Below are positions 11,785-24,081 of a stretch of DNA of 64,000 nucleotides, piece after piece. The stretch lies in NCBI GenBank assembly GCA_022747635.1, contig JAKTNV010000065.1, positions 1,811,501 through 1,875,500 of the forward strand, read 5' to 3'. The position numbers and the translations under genes are program-made. Each line of letters opens with the position of its first letter. Position 1 is the stretch's first letter. Source of the DNA: Hetaerina americana. Lineage: Eukaryota; Arthropoda; Insecta; Odonata; Calopterygidae. The notes beneath the pieces are model-generated. The model made no database searches. It was not told the origin of the DNA and saw only the letters and a program-made list of their open reading frames with translations.

Positions 11785-12433
11785 TTAAACGTCTTTGAAG
11801 TAGGACCCTTGTACGTCCTAAAACCGCTGCCAGCGTGTTTTCCACGTCTCGTACGCCTTCTGGAATCCGGCTCCCGGAATGCTTCTAAGCTCCCTCGTCA
11901 CGGCCTGTTGTAACGCTTCCACTGAGCCGTGGTAACATCTTTTCAGCACGGATTTGAGACGGGGAAAGAGGAGGAGATCTGGCGGGGAATTGTTTAAAAA
12001 TTTGAATTCTCACTCACATGGTCCATCAGCTCGTGGCATACCGCGTGCGAGTTTCCTTTTATGCTTCAGAGATTACTTTCGGCACCAACTACGCACATAC
12101 CTTTCTCGTACCCATGTTTTCGGTCACAAGTCGATGCACATCACTTTTAGGGATGCCAAGTTCATCAAAGAGCATGTAGACACTTGATCTGCGATCCCTG
12201 TCCAACAAAGCTTTCACTGTTGCCAGATTTTTGTCACTTTTTGAGGTCGAGGGGCGTCCTGAACGTTTGAAGTCTTCAACATCTTCTCCACCCTGTCGAA
12301 AAAACTTGCGCCACTCAAAAACACCCGATTCACCCATGGCGTTATCACTATAAGATACCTTAAGCATGTCATGGGTCTCTTTCCCGGTTTTGCCGAGTTT
12401 GCCGCAAAACTTGATGGTGTAGCACTGTTCCAA
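11785..12433 (-). pseudogene. Mariner-like transposase with central deletion
   Basis: The minus-strand N-terminal part (12433-12089) has the mariner paired HTH and linker: YTIKFCGKLGKTGKETHDML, a DFKRSGRPSTSKSD linker, DELGIPKSDVHRLV, then GTRKVCA. It runs on through LVPKVISEA...KETRTRYAT and then jumps to the C-terminus. That part reads DLLLFPRLKSVLKRCYHGS, EALQQAVTRELRSIP and FQKAYETWKTRWQRF, with an in-frame TAG at 11820-11818, then DVQGSYFKDV and TAA at 11785. The segment holding the first two catalytic aspartates is absent. I could not define the terminal repeats, so the element ends are unknown. Confidence 0.85.
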
Positions 12434-13019
12434 TAATCTGTTCAGGACGGAGCGTTACGAGGTCACGTTATTGAGGTTTCGCAAACGAAAGGTCCGCTCT
12501 CCACAAAGGTTGGGATCCAACTACCACCCTCCTCCAGCCTTTCTTGAGACTCTCCTGCCTAGAACCCAGGCAGAGAAACCGCCTCCCGTCCATCCGTGGT
12601 TCCGGGAAAAAATAAGCCATACTACCCTTAGGGGCAGGTCGTGTACTCACTGCGAAGCAATGAAATTTCAAGGAAAACTATGTTTCAGAATATTTCGAGA
12701 AAATACACGGTTCATCCCTACCGTGTGAAGTTTTGAGCTAAGATGAAGGATTAGAATAGCTGGAACTAGTCTTGTAGCTCCAAAGTTGTATTTGCATATT
12801 TGGAAAATGGCTACGAGGTGATCTTTAAAATTTATTCCATGGGGTCTACGCCTTACTAATTGCTACTATTCACATTGCAGAAAATATTCTGGCTAAGCCA
12901 ACGGTTCTGGCGTGAATTCCTTGTTGATTTACATATTGTTAACCGAGAAGAAGTCGGGCTGTGGTGGTCACGTGTGGAAATCGCCGACCGTGCAATGCAG
13001 TCATGAAATATTCGAGAAA
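12434..13019. other. Unannotated spacer
   Basis: No family assignment is possible. It probably contains the 5' flank of the mariner remnant, but no terminal inverted repeat was recognised. Confidence 0.3.
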
Positions 13020-13780
13020 GTCTTAGATGGCTCAAACTTAGAGCCCTGTCATTGCCCTTCCCTCCTCCCTTCCATCACCTCTCCAACATAGAAACCCACT
13101 ACAAGTATCGTGGTCTCCTCTTTTCCTTGGGAATGTTCGATTGAACCTACCTTCCTCCCTCTCCCAGATCATCTTACTCTAACCCCTCCACAACTCCTTC
13201 TTCCATCCCTCCCTCCACCTTGCCTGTCAAAAAAAACGCACTTCTTATCTGCGCCATTCCAATAAAATCTCCCTTTCCTCTCCGCCCCTTCGAGATCCCA
13301 ATAATCCTCCTCCCCCAACCATTTGTCCACCTTCCCCACATTTCCCTCATCAACCCTCCCTACACAGATCATTTAAGTCCCTTGGGAGCGGAGGGGGAGG
13401 GGTGGATTGTCGGGCAGACAATGGGCGGGCACCCCGCTCCCCCTTGCCCATCACAACCTTTGCCTCCTCTCCCCTGAGAGCATAAGCAAACGGGCGTGTG
13501 CGGCTGGATCATCCTCCCGTCTTGTTTGCCGAATGGTACTACTCGGGAAAGCCTCGATCCACGGATACCCTTTCTGGGGCTGAGAATATTGGCATTTGGG
13601 TGTTCCAATGCGGTTTTAAGGGAGGTGGGGATCTGATTGCTCCGATAGTCTTGTTTACCCCTGTCTTCCCAACTGGGAGGGGTGGGGCTTCGATTCCCGG
13701 AGGTGGCAATATTTTTTTTGTTCTCTCGCATTTCCGATCCCTGATTCAACACCGCGGGGAGACTGCGCCAGAAGGAATTC
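13020..13780. other. GC-rich, pyrimidine-biased island
   Basis: The plus strand is dominated by CCTCCCTTCC-type runs up to 13360, then a mixed GC-rich part. ORFs of 85-137 codons on both strands overlap each other and are low-complexity translations without domains. One of several similar islands in the window. Confidence 0.45.
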
Positions 13781-14694
13781 AACGTCCGAATGAGTGAGCG
13801 TTAAAACTCTAGATATTAATCCTTGCCTCTGGAGTTAGCTGACACCGTGTCACCGTATCTGCCGGGTTAACCCTTCCTCACGCCTCGCTCTCCTCGAAAC
13901 ACATCGATAACTGGCCTCATTTCCTTTATAAGAATCCGCACAATACCACGAAAGCCGCTTGTCAGAGAGGGTTGAATGAGGACAGAATTTATGAAATAAG
14001 TTGGATTTTATGAATTTTTTACCGATTACGAGCCTCCGACTCTTCCCTTTCTACTGCTGATTCTCTTGCGAGCCCTGATAGTTACTATACGGTTATGCGC
14101 TCTTATTAAATACTGCTACGTATTTATCAATAAGACTTCATCGCGAGAGCTTCCCTTCTACGGTGTTCGCTACAAATTCATTACGTCTCAAGGTGTACCA
14201 ACTTCATCCGGCACGCTCAATCCATGTTGAAAGATTTAATTATCAGTGTTGAAACAAAAGGTTCTAAGTTTTTCAAAAGCTGGGTGATCGTCAAACTCCT
14301 GGGTAGGGGAAGGAGGTATTCAAATCTAGTGTACAATTTGCTGGTTATTGGAAAGCCATTCGGGTTTCTTGAACTTCAGGTTTTAACCACCCAGTTTTTT
14401 TAATGGCTTCACTTTTAACGTGTTTTTATTATCATCATTGCATTGTCTTGAATGTTACAATTTGTAATTTCCATTTTCATTATCAAGGTACTCTGGAAGA
14501 CACCGCTAGAGATTGTGACGGGGTGATTTTACTTAATGGTATTCAATAACAAAAATCAAATTTTTCTCAATTTTTAATTACAATTTTTGAAAATGTAAAG
14601 TATTCCGAATAATTTAGATAATGACAACTACAGGTACATGTACTACATTATCTAAGTAATATTTCCCAAAACTACGGCACCTAATCATTGTGGC
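13781..14694. other. Unannotated AT-rich region
   Basis: No supported feature. Ordinary intergenic composition. Confidence 0.4.
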
Positions 14695-15120
14695 ACCACA
14701 CTTGTTCGTTAGGTTAGACCGCAAAGATAAGAAATATAAACCACAGACACAGATGGATGCATATATTTGTATCAACTCGGTCAAACAGGAACATTAATAG
14801 TAAGAAACAGTAAGTCATCACAGAAAAAGTGAAGAAATTAGAATTGCAAGCGAGGACAAGATTTAGCGTTACGTAGACATATGATATATTCGTAGGTGCA
14901 TGTTCGTAGGTACGGTAGTTGCTAGTTGAATTATTTGCATGTGTGTACGTTAAAATGAGCTTTACATGAATTTATACGTCTCTGTGGGTGTGAATTGGCA
15001 TGGTTTTGTTTGTTTTGTATGTAGTTTAATTCTTTTTTACGGGTGGTGCCCTAACACCCCCGCCACACGCCCTTGCGGGTGCTTGCAGGGTATTTATTGT
15101 GTCGATACAGATGTAAACTT
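14695..15120 (+). mobile_element. CR1/L2-like LINE 3' region
   Basis: It begins with the remains of the GRLDHKDK block (TAGGTTAGACCGCAAAGATA). It continues through a 3' UTR closely matching 10250-10787, including TACGTCTCTGTGGGTGTGAA and ACGGGTGGTGCCCTAACACC. The end is the GC-rich tail stem and a TGTCGATACAGATG variant of the terminal repeat. No intact coding remains. Confidence 0.8.
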
Positions 15121-15354
15121 CTCTACACATTCGAGAGGAGATGTAAGAAGAAGGACATTAACTCAACCTGTTACTTCGGTAATATCTCTTTTTCGTAATT
15201 TTTTTGTCGCTTGCCCCGGTATATCGGAACTTAAGGTATTTTTTCTCTTCAGTTAGTAACATCACAGAAAGCATGCCTTTGTAGATAATATATTTCAAGA
15301 AATTCGAACTGTAAAAAATGTGCGTTGCAATAGAAAATCCAGCGAGTTGTCAGC

Positions 15355-15560
15355 GAGTGGTGTCCGGAAAGTAATTTAAATTTTGAAATAAAATATGAAC
15401 CTAGTGACGAGACAGCGTTATTATATACCTGTAAATTTGAAAGGCGATTTCTTAAACTATTTTTCTACATGGTCGACATTCAAATAGAGGCATTTATCAT
15501 AAAAATTCACAAGCTTTTCAATTCTGTCTCTGAAGAAATCTGCCAGCTTACATTATAACC
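15355..15560 (-). pseudogene. Mariner C-terminal remnant
   Basis: On the minus strand a frame ending at 15457 reads about FRDRIEKLVNFYDKCL followed by NVDHVEK and a stop. This corresponds to the IQKLVTRYDKCL...GDYVEK end of the element at 3385-4137. The outer sequence keeps TCCGGAAAGTA and TGAAATAAA from that element's terminal region. Only the 3' end is recognisable, and the other end was not found. Confidence 0.6.
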
Positions 15561-16784
15561 ACTTCACTCATATTTTCGCAACGCTGAATTTCTGACTAAT
15601 CGCATCAGCAATGATAACTTCTCCTTCAAGGCGGAGCCGCATGCATAAGATGTTTGTCCCTTGTTAGTACTGAATCCTGTAGAGCGATAGCCCTCTTGTA
15701 TTTCAGTTCCTGACTGCGAACCGTGTGAAGCCACGGAGGACATCTCAAAGGCAAGACAGCATTCGTTAGAAGAAACGTGAAAAAATATGAATGTTATTTC
15801 AAGTCGTATGGACATCGTTTGACTGATAATTTAACTCTCTTGCCCTGAATTACGACTTCTCACCCTTTCTGTAAAATTAGCCTTTATATGCACCAGTTTA
15901 ATAGTAGTAAAATGGTAGCCTCAGAGATTGCTACTTCAATGTGATACGTGCTACATAACGGTTTTTGACGCATTGTATTGATATTGACCGGGGCTTTGGG
16001 AAAATTAAAATTGAAGTTGTCCCCAAGGAAAAAGCAAAATAAATTTACAAATGTACTATAATTAACGGGTAATTCTAATTAAATGCAACCATTAAAATGG
16101 TACTTTTATCAAATTTTATTAAATTTTGGAACTGTAAGTGATGAAATCGAGCGACAAAAAGTTGGGTTCTTAGTTTTACGATGGATTACTGGAGACATTT
16201 GAAATATTCTGAATGAAAACCTAACAGATTAATTTCTGGAGACTTCCACCAAACATATTTAAAAACTCAAATTTTTCTTCAGAAATATCCTTTGCCATTT
16301 TACTCATGTAGAAAGAAGAGAGATGTTAGGTGAAAATTTACCCTAGTAATTCATTCATCATTATGTATTACAATCAGGTAATAAATCTGTAGCCCCAATG
16401 AATGTCTCCAAATAGGTAGAGAATCATTTTGCATGAAGCCTTCAGAATATTTTCTGAAATACGTACGCTCGCCAGTAAGATAGCCTCATCAATGATAAGA
16501 AAGAACTAAATGCTTCGGATTAAGGTTAACTATGTTATCAGTCAGTACCGTTACATCAGCAAATTATATAAATGGGTATAGACCACTACTACTAAATCTT
16601 TTTCTAAGTATATTAGCGTGGTATTTGTTCTCATGCCTTGCAAACTGGTGACGTCTGGTCGCTATCAAAATAATAATGGGAAACTACGCCATCTATCGAA
16701 AACTGCTTCCTCTCTTCTTTTAGAGAATTAATTGAGGAAAAAGGGATGTAAAGCGGTCATACTCCTTCCCATTCCAGATTTTGT
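15561..16784. other. Unannotated AT-rich region
   Basis: About 1.2 kb with no supported gene, repeat or RNA feature. The minus-strand 83-codon frame at 15564-15815 has no recognisable motif. Confidence 0.35.
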
Positions 16785-16850
16785 TGGGGACTTAACACCC
16801 CCCGCCACACACCCTTGCAACAACTTTTGGGGTATTATATTGGTTCAAAT
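16785..16850 (+). repeat. LINE 3' tail (decayed)
   Basis: ACTTAACACCCCCCGCCACA followed by CACCCTTGCAACAACTTTTGGGGTATTATA. The first stem arm is intact and the second is mutated. The TGTAGATG terminal repeat is not clearly present. Confidence 0.7.
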
Positions 16851-17109
16851 TTTTTAGATTCACAAGGACTAAGTTATAGCATTGAAAGAAGAAAAAACAG
16901 CATTTCGAAAGAGTCAAAAGAATAGAATTTGAACAATATTTTAAGCATTCGATTTTTTTTGCTATATAAGATTGTTAAAAACACAATTGGTATTTGAGGT
17001 ATAAAAAACAATGAGACCCTAATAAGACAGATAACAATCACTGACATGTTTCCTTCGCCTTGAAGGAATGAAGGTATGAAGGCACACCAAGTTATGCTAG
17101 TGTATTATT

Positions 17110-17300
17110 TATTTAACGTCTTTTGTTGAGGCTTCATTGACATTTTATTAGGAACTTATATTATTTGGACGATAGTTGATGGAGAAGAAAATGGAAAGAA
17201 TTTCGGAGGGAGACCAAGGAGGAAATATATGAAGCCGGCCATGACAGATAAGGAATGTAGCGCAGAAACAGATGGAAAAATGAAATAACAAGATAAATAC
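17110..17300 (+). pseudogene. Fragment of a non-LTR RT C-terminal tail (GRPR-type)
   Basis: One plus-strand frame reads IVDGEENGKNFGGRPRRKYM, then PAMTDKECSAETDGKMK. This resembles the conserved end of a common insect endonuclease/reverse-transcriptase LINE, in which G-x-x-x-R-G-R-P-R-x-x-Y is followed by M-x-D-x-x-C-x-x-Y-x-x-M-K. A decayed relative with the same signature lies at 48975-49620 on the minus strand. Confidence 0.5.
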
Positions 17301-17589
17301 AGATTAAGATTTTGATACATGATAAATTGATACATGATTGATAAATACATGATTATTTTAAAAATTAATTCTCCAAAAACTTCATATTTTTCTAATTGAT
17401 CGACAATTTTTCAAACGATATTTTTATTAATCTCCAAACTTGTCTCTGATTTTTCAAGGAATCATGCGATCGCTAGATACCATTCCGCTTGTTTCTTCTT
17501 ACAGCAGGGAAATGCCACCAGCAATGTAATCGAACCCCAAACCGCTTCGCTTACCGCTGTGCACACTTTTACACATGCAAAGCATGATA

Positions 17590-18720
17590 GGCGGAATTTG
17601 TTGTGATGGAGGAGATGGGAGGCAGAGGGGGGAGGAATTCTGGACCAGGAATTTTTTTCCTCCCTCCCCAGCCGTGCTTCGCCGATTCGGATGGGTCAGA
17701 GGAGAGGGACATGGAAAATAAAAAAAACGAGAATAAGGAGGAGGTGAATAAGAAGAGAGGGACCTTATTGACTCACCCACGGACACGTTCCAACCCCCTC
17801 GACCAGACCAAATCCCCACCTCCCCCCTTTAAGGAACCCCTCTTTTTTTGGCACCCTTGCCGCGTCACATGCACCCAAGTGATGCCTTAGGGATGGGGTG
17901 GAAATGGAGGGAGAGTTGGAAGGGGGGGGGTCACAGTCCTTCCTAACTGCTTCCACACCTCCTCCAACCCTCCCCCCCTTCCACCATCCCCCTTGAGCCC
18001 CCTCTCCCCCCATTCCGCTTCTTCTCCGCACCCTATTTTTACTCATCGGTTTATGGGAGGTGAGCTGAGTGGACGCCGGCCATCTCATCCCGAACCTTCC
18101 CTTTCCGCACTCAGTCTCCCACCCGTTACCCCCTTCCGCCCTCCCACCCCCCTCCCACACACGCCTGGGACTGGGGTGCCTGGCGTCTCGCACACACGTT
18201 GCGAGGGGGGTGGGGCGAGGGTTTTTTTTCAGGACGTCTCCCCCCCTCTCCTCTCCACCCACACAGGGGAGAGAAAGCAGCCTCCTCAGGAGATGTGTAA
18301 CGTAAAAAAAAGAAGGAGATGCTTAGATATCCCAGGTCCGTAATTGCCCTCCGGTCGACCCCGTACCGACTACGGTCACGGGATCATCTCCACCTCCCTC
18401 CCCCCACCACACTCGCACTCCTTTTCTCAACGCACACCGCTTCCCCTTCTTCCCTTGCCGGGAAGACACTGCAGCCCTCCCCCTCCACTGTTCCCGATCG
18501 GATCCCTTCTGCTTCCAGGCTCCGCCTTCCCTACCACGGCAATCACTCTCGGCAGTCGGCGAGATGAGAGTGGAGAAAGGGATGAGGGATTGGTGATGGG
18601 ATCGGTGCAGTTTCTCTCTCTCTCCATGACTACCCGCATCATGCCCCGATGAAGTATTTGGTCTTGATTCCGGGGTGAAAGTGGCCCGTCCGTCCGTCCA
18701 ATCCTTCTTTCCCTATTTTA
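17590..18720. other. GC-rich, strand-asymmetric island
   Basis: Purine-rich to about 17760, then long pyrimidine-rich runs to 18260, then mixed. Several ORFs (165 codons minus at 17765-18262, 116 and 102 codons plus) overlap in different frames. They are Pro/Ser/His- or Gly/Arg-rich without domains. No exon can be supported. Confidence 0.45.
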
Positions 18721-19679
18721 GGGTGGTGACCTGTGGCGCACTACAAACTTATCTCAACTGTTTCCCGTAACGGCCGGGTGGATATTTAAATATCGATCTC
18801 TCGAGGAGCCACGATATCAGGTGTCTAGCACGAATAATATGACTTCACGTACTTCGGTTGGGAAAGGGATTCTTTTGAACGTGTTGATCCAGCTGATCTG
18901 AACAAAGAACCTGTTCTGGTGTTAAACATTCAATTTAAAATATTACTGAAACTAAACTGCTTGTTAGTTTTCGAGTTTGTATTTAATGTTGAATTATGTA
19001 TTCGACCAACAAAAAGAATTCCAACACATCATAAAAGGCTGGAGTATCTATTTTGTTTTGGAGTGCACTATTTTACTCCACTTTGAACACTAAAAACGCA
19101 ATATTGAGGTTAAGCATGAAGTTGAAAAGTTTCTTACTGACTTGGATTACAGTTTAGAATACAAACTTAGAATTCTTAATTAAAAATAACTTTAAGGGAA
19201 AAAAAGGCACGAATCGGTTTAAACACTTGATGGCATTTTTTTTCTTTTGTGCAAGCCTGCGTTACCGTGTTTCGCTATGCGTCAACGAATGACTTTTGGG
19301 ATACCCTTGGTTTAATGTCTGCTCAGTTAAGATGAGTTTAATATCTCTTAAATTCTCCGACACATCGCGTACTTTGCTACGTGAGCGTGGCTGCTAATGG
19401 TGAACCGTTGGGAAACTCCTGTGCATTTTCTTTTGACTCCTGACAGAAGGGGGAAATAACCTCCTCTGTTCACGCATTTCTGAATAAATAAGGAATATTT
19501 CACCCGATATTTTCGCCATATATCGTCAGTTTTTTCATCAACTCTTTCCCGAATCCCAGAAACAGAAATTTTGTTTCAAGGGAGAAATAACAAGCGGATA
19601 CGGATTCGAAGACAACTAAAAATGCATTGGAAATGCATTCTCTAAGATTTTTTATTCTTCCTCAGATCAAAGGATAATG
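18721..19679. other. Unannotated AT-rich region
   Basis: No supported feature in this interval. Confidence 0.4.
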
Positions 19680-20040
19680 ATCATGGAGTGAGAGAGCAGG
19701 AGGGCAAGAGGGGAGAACCGAGGCGATTTGCGTGCCCGGGTGAGGGTGTTGTGAAGGGAAGGAAGGGTTTAAAGAGATAGCGGCGGGGATATGGGGGATG
19801 TCGGTGGGGGAAAGGGGGTGATCGTAAATGCAGTGATTGGCTGCGGACGACGTTCAACGGAAGGAGGGGAAGGGGTGGGAGTGGGGAGAGGTTGAGAGAA
19901 AGAGAGAGAAAGAGGGAGGTAGGTAGAATGGAACAGAGGGTTAGTGGGGTTTGGAGGAACAGGGGAGATGAGAGAGGGTGGAGAGAATTGTACGGTGCAG
20001 GGGTGCGAGGATACGGGTCCACGAGGAGGAGAAATATCTG
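19680..20040. other. Purine-rich island
   Basis: GGGAGGAGA-type sequence with GAGAGAAAGAGAGAGAAAGA near 19896. The 172-codon minus-strand frame (19681-20199) is rich in Leu/Pro/Ser because of the CCT/CTC-rich complement. It shows no family signature, so I regard it as compositional. Confidence 0.4.
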
Positions 20041-22123
20041 TCGATTCCTTTCCTTAGCGCTCAGGAAGCTCATGGGAACTGAGGGAAGAACAGAGCATGT
20101 GAATAAAGAGTTCGTTGAAGGTGAAGTGAAACTATAGTCGAAAAAAATACTCTTTGGGCGTGAGAAATCAATCTTTGGCGACAGGACAAGTAGTCCCATT
20201 GGTGTTCCAAAAAAACTCGTGACAAAATTATGCTATTAAAATTTCTCCTTGAAGTTTTTTATTAAAATTTTAAAGTTTAAATCAAAAGATTCTTCTTCCC
20301 TATAAAAATACGTGATATAATTCATAGCAGTGAATTAGTGCGGCTTAGTTGACCGACTTTAGTAGAACTATCAGCAACACAATGTCCAAAAATCACTTCC
20401 ATAGGATTAATTGCAATGCAACACCATTACAGGTTAAGATTGAGGGTAGCTTATTAGTGTGTGTTTAAATTTTTCGGAAGTATATATAGCCTAGATACGT
20501 TAAATATGCAATGAATACTTTTATTAATGGAAATATACTTTTAAAATCATTTATACCAGGGAAAATAACCAATCTTTTTTGAAAATGTCAAGAAATTATT
20601 TTTGAACACAAAGCATTCCTCTTGATAATTCTATTTTGATTGAGTTTCTATGAAAAATAAGAAAAGGATATCTTGTAAATGACTCATAAAATTACTCTTT
20701 CTTCGATCGCACAATTCACGAGATTACAACAGACAATGTCGAGTTCAACAACAAAATTGAACGTTGATACAATTGCAATCTTTATGCTGATGTCCTTCAT
20801 AGGAATACTAAAGGAACAAATAAAATAGACGAAAGGAAAACCAAAGAGAAAGTCCTTGGAATGTTATGCATAGAGAGATGACTGTGGGAAGGTGTTTCAA
20901 ATGAAACAGAAGTGGATATATAGCATGTTGAGTAGCAAGGAAATTTCGAAGTATCTGAAAGAGGTGAGAAAACTTGGATAGGAAAGTGGAGGGTGGAACT
21001 TAATTTGCATGTTGGACAGAATGGAGGTAGAAAGTAATGAGCAGTTTTTCAAAAATGTTTCATTGCAATGTATGGTGCTAGAATATTTTGTGTTGCTTGA
21101 AGAAACTGTTAGAGGTGTCGCATCATTAACTTTTAACAGAGTCACCCGCCGATAAATATAAGAATTCCGAGTGAGTGATATCGCGTATACTAGGATTCGA
21201 ACCGGTGTCTCTCGATTTTAGTCCGAATTCTCAGTGATCCAGATTTGAATCCCGCTAAAGAGGAATGGTTTTTACCCTGTAAAATTATCGCAAGCATTTA
21301 GGGTTGCGTTAGACATGCCTTGGAATAGCAGCAGCGCTTCGTCACAATCTAAAACCTTCACTCATAGACTAGTGTAAATAATATTAATTATTATTGATTC
21401 AAATTATAATTGGCATGATCACAACTTTCATATTATCCACATCCTGAATTCTAGGACCCCCTTTTTTAAGAGTTCATGTACATGCTGAAAGCTATGTTAA
21501 ATATCACGTTATAACTAACATAGTTATTCAGCAAAATACGCAGCAACGTTAATTTAGCATAAATGGATGGTTGAGGACTAGGGCTTGTCAGAAGCTTTTA
21601 ACAAACACCTTGACCAACTGAGCGTATACTCGTGCTTGCGGAAGGTGACGTTTGTTGGTTAACCCGAAGGAGACAGAAGGGTGGATAGGGTGGAGGAAAC
21701 AATGAAACATTTGGCGGAATGTTGATGACACCGCAATAAAAGGGAGAATACTAAGCAAACGGAGAAGAGGAAGGATAAAACGAGGCTTGTTATACAGCGA
21801 GTGATATTTATGAGATATTAATAAGTGACGGTGTAAATAATGTAAGGTAAAGAGAAGAAATTCCAAGCGAGGTGATGCGTACCAGTTTTAAGAAACCATC
21901 CAAAATCTACATTGGATATAGATTGTCGAAGAATATGGTAATATTAAAAGGGAATTTGAATGGAAGGTGTCCCTAGGAAGGATAATAGCCAATTCTGCAA
22001 ACAAACTTAAAGATTATTTGAGAACGAAAATATTCTATGAAATAACAGAATTGTATAGCTATGAATGAAGGGACGCAAATTAAAAATCCTCGAAATTAAT
22101 GGCTAATGAAAAAGTTCTACATT
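20041..22123. other. Unannotated AT-rich region
   Basis: About 2 kb without a supported gene. Near 21188-21200 a minus-strand GGTTCGAATCC matches a pol III B box, and a second B-box-like word lies at 21235-21247. No matching A box or SINE body could be tied to them. Confidence 0.35.
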
Positions 22124-22195
22124 AACATTATATCCCGCAAGCCTACGCTAGGGCGTGTGGCGGAGGGCGGGGGTTGTTTGGTCACCAGCCGCGCT
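22124..22195 (-). repeat. LINE 3' tail (minus)
   Basis: Minus-strand copy of the GC-rich tail, seen on the plus strand as ATTATATCCCGCAAGCCTAC then GCTAGGGCGTGTGGCGGAGG. The adjoining GGTCACCAGCCGCGC fits the GGGTGGTGxCC segment of other copies. No coding remnant is attached. Confidence 0.75.
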
Positions 22196-22369
22196 TTCAC
22201 TATCATTTTATTCCCATTTTAAGAATACCAACCCTGAGGCAATTAGCGGAGGGCACTGACGAGTGAACGGTATAGGAAGGCCAATAACAGAAACCACGCC
22301 AACAGCTTAGGATCGAATCCTGACCATCGTTAGAGTTTGCGGGAAGCCAGGAACCATTCCATCAGCCAC

Positions 22370-23130
22370 CGCAACCAATCCTCCGGAAAGACAGTGAGGG
22401 GTGGTGAGACGGGAGCGTGAGGGCACGGAGTGGGAGGCGGTTGGCTGGAGAAAGGATCGGTCGAGGGAGGAAGAAAGGGCGGTTACGGGCGTGGGAGACC
22501 CGATTTGGGAGCAAAAGGGAGAAAAAGGAGTGATGGGCTTGGAGGGCGGGCGACGGGCATAAAAAGGAAGCAGAGGAGGCGTGGGAGGGGGAGAGGGGAC
22601 CGGAGGGGTGCGAGGAGCAGGGGACGCTGGGGTGGCATGGATAGGAAAAAGGAAGCCGCGCTCGTGTCTGTGTGTGTGAGCGGCTGTCGACGGGGTTGTT
22701 CTCGGAATATTGAATTTCCATAGGCTCCCTATTACGTACGCACGAATCCTTCCCTTTGAGGTTGCCATAATCCACTCTCCTTCGCTCTCCCCACATTCGC
22801 GCTACTTCTTCCTCCTCCCTTTTAAACTTCCACTGCCGTACACGGTCTCGAAATCCTTACTACCCTCCCTCGCGTCTCCACCCCCCTTTTTTAACGCTAA
22901 CCGTCTTATTTCGCCATACCTTCCAACCCAATTCGAAAACCCCTCACACCATTGACCGTTTATCCAAAAAACTCACCTCATCCCATCCCCTGTTCCGCTC
23001 CATCTTCGTCCGTCCCCATCCCCCACTTCCCCCTACCACTAACACTCCCCATCGCCCTCAACGGATCACGCCAGTACGGCATGAAACACCCTCCCCCCCA
23101 GTTCCTCCCCCGCTCTTGCTAACCCACCCT
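22370..23130. other. GC-rich island with a purine-to-pyrimidine switch
   Basis: Purine-rich on the plus strand from 22390 to 22690, then pyrimidine-rich from 22770 to 23120. Minus-strand frames of 153 and 144 codons and plus-strand frames of 97 and 81 codons overlap and look compositional. Confidence 0.45.
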
Positions 23131-24081
23131 CACCACCCTTGGCTTACGGCTCGGACATCGCCTCTTCCTTATCCGGAAGCACGCTTTCTTCCTACCCCTT
23201 GAAGGAGAAGATCAACTCAACAATCTCCCCGTACCTTCGCAAAATTATTTCATCCCTCACGAGAATTTGTTCATGGTGGAGTGAGGTCCAGAATGAGAGA
23301 GGAAGATACAGTGGAATATGCCGAAGTTGACATAGAATTATTGCAGGTTGGGCTTCCGTGTAAGGGAACGCATTTCACATTCTTTGCAGGTTATCCCGCC
23401 GGGAAGGGATGGGGCGTAGACGGCATATAACACCAATGTCGCCCTCTTCAGAGAACCTCCAGTGTCTAAACATCGGTGTATGCACCTAATATCAACACTT
23501 TAGGTAAAAAAATTTAAAAAATGTTATTTTTTATTTGTCACACGCTAATCAATAATGAGATTTTTTAATTCTTCTTCATTCTTTAAGAGTTGAGATTCAG
23601 CTACATCAAATGTCTGTTTTTTTTTAATTTTAAACCCGCTGCTTCAGCAGTTCAATAAAATAACGTACTTAATTGTTTGTAGGTTTTCTTACAGTTTTTT
23701 TCAAAGCTTCTGAAGCATTGAAGTTAAGTCTAAAAATAATATTTAATACACACCGAAATATGTTCAAAAATACATTAAAACTCTAAATAAAATATAATAA
23801 CTCAGAATAAAATAATTTAAAATGCATCAAAGATTCTTATCACTCAACTGTACACTCTAAACAGACACCTTTGACCGAAGCACTATTTAGATATTCAAAT
23901 ATAACTGCACGACCACAAAACGAATATGGATTATCATATGGCTACATTAATTCGTTCTCCGATAGAAGTTATTACCATGAATTTATGCATTTAAAATTTA
24001 CAGCTAGTAGATTATGAGATGCTCGTTAAGATAGCTGGCACATAGTCTTAAGAAATTCCGAAATAACACGTTCACCGTGTA
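23131..24081. other. Unannotated AT-rich region
   Basis: No supported feature in this interval. Confidence 0.4.

Noticed and set aside
13685..13700. TTCGATTCCC word resembling a B box
   Set aside because: Lies in GC-rich low-complexity sequence with no tRNA-like fold around it.
17765..18652. ORFs of 70-165 codons on both strands
   Set aside because: Low-complexity translations of a strand-asymmetric island. No domain or splice evidence.
20821..20870. GKPKRKSL-like frame resembling the GRPR RT tail
   Set aside because: Too short, and no flanking RT motif in frame. Not distinguishable from chance.
22307..22330. B-box-like GGATCGAATCC near 22312
   Set aside because: No A box at suitable distance and no SINE tail match. 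A palindromic 11-mer can occur by chance.
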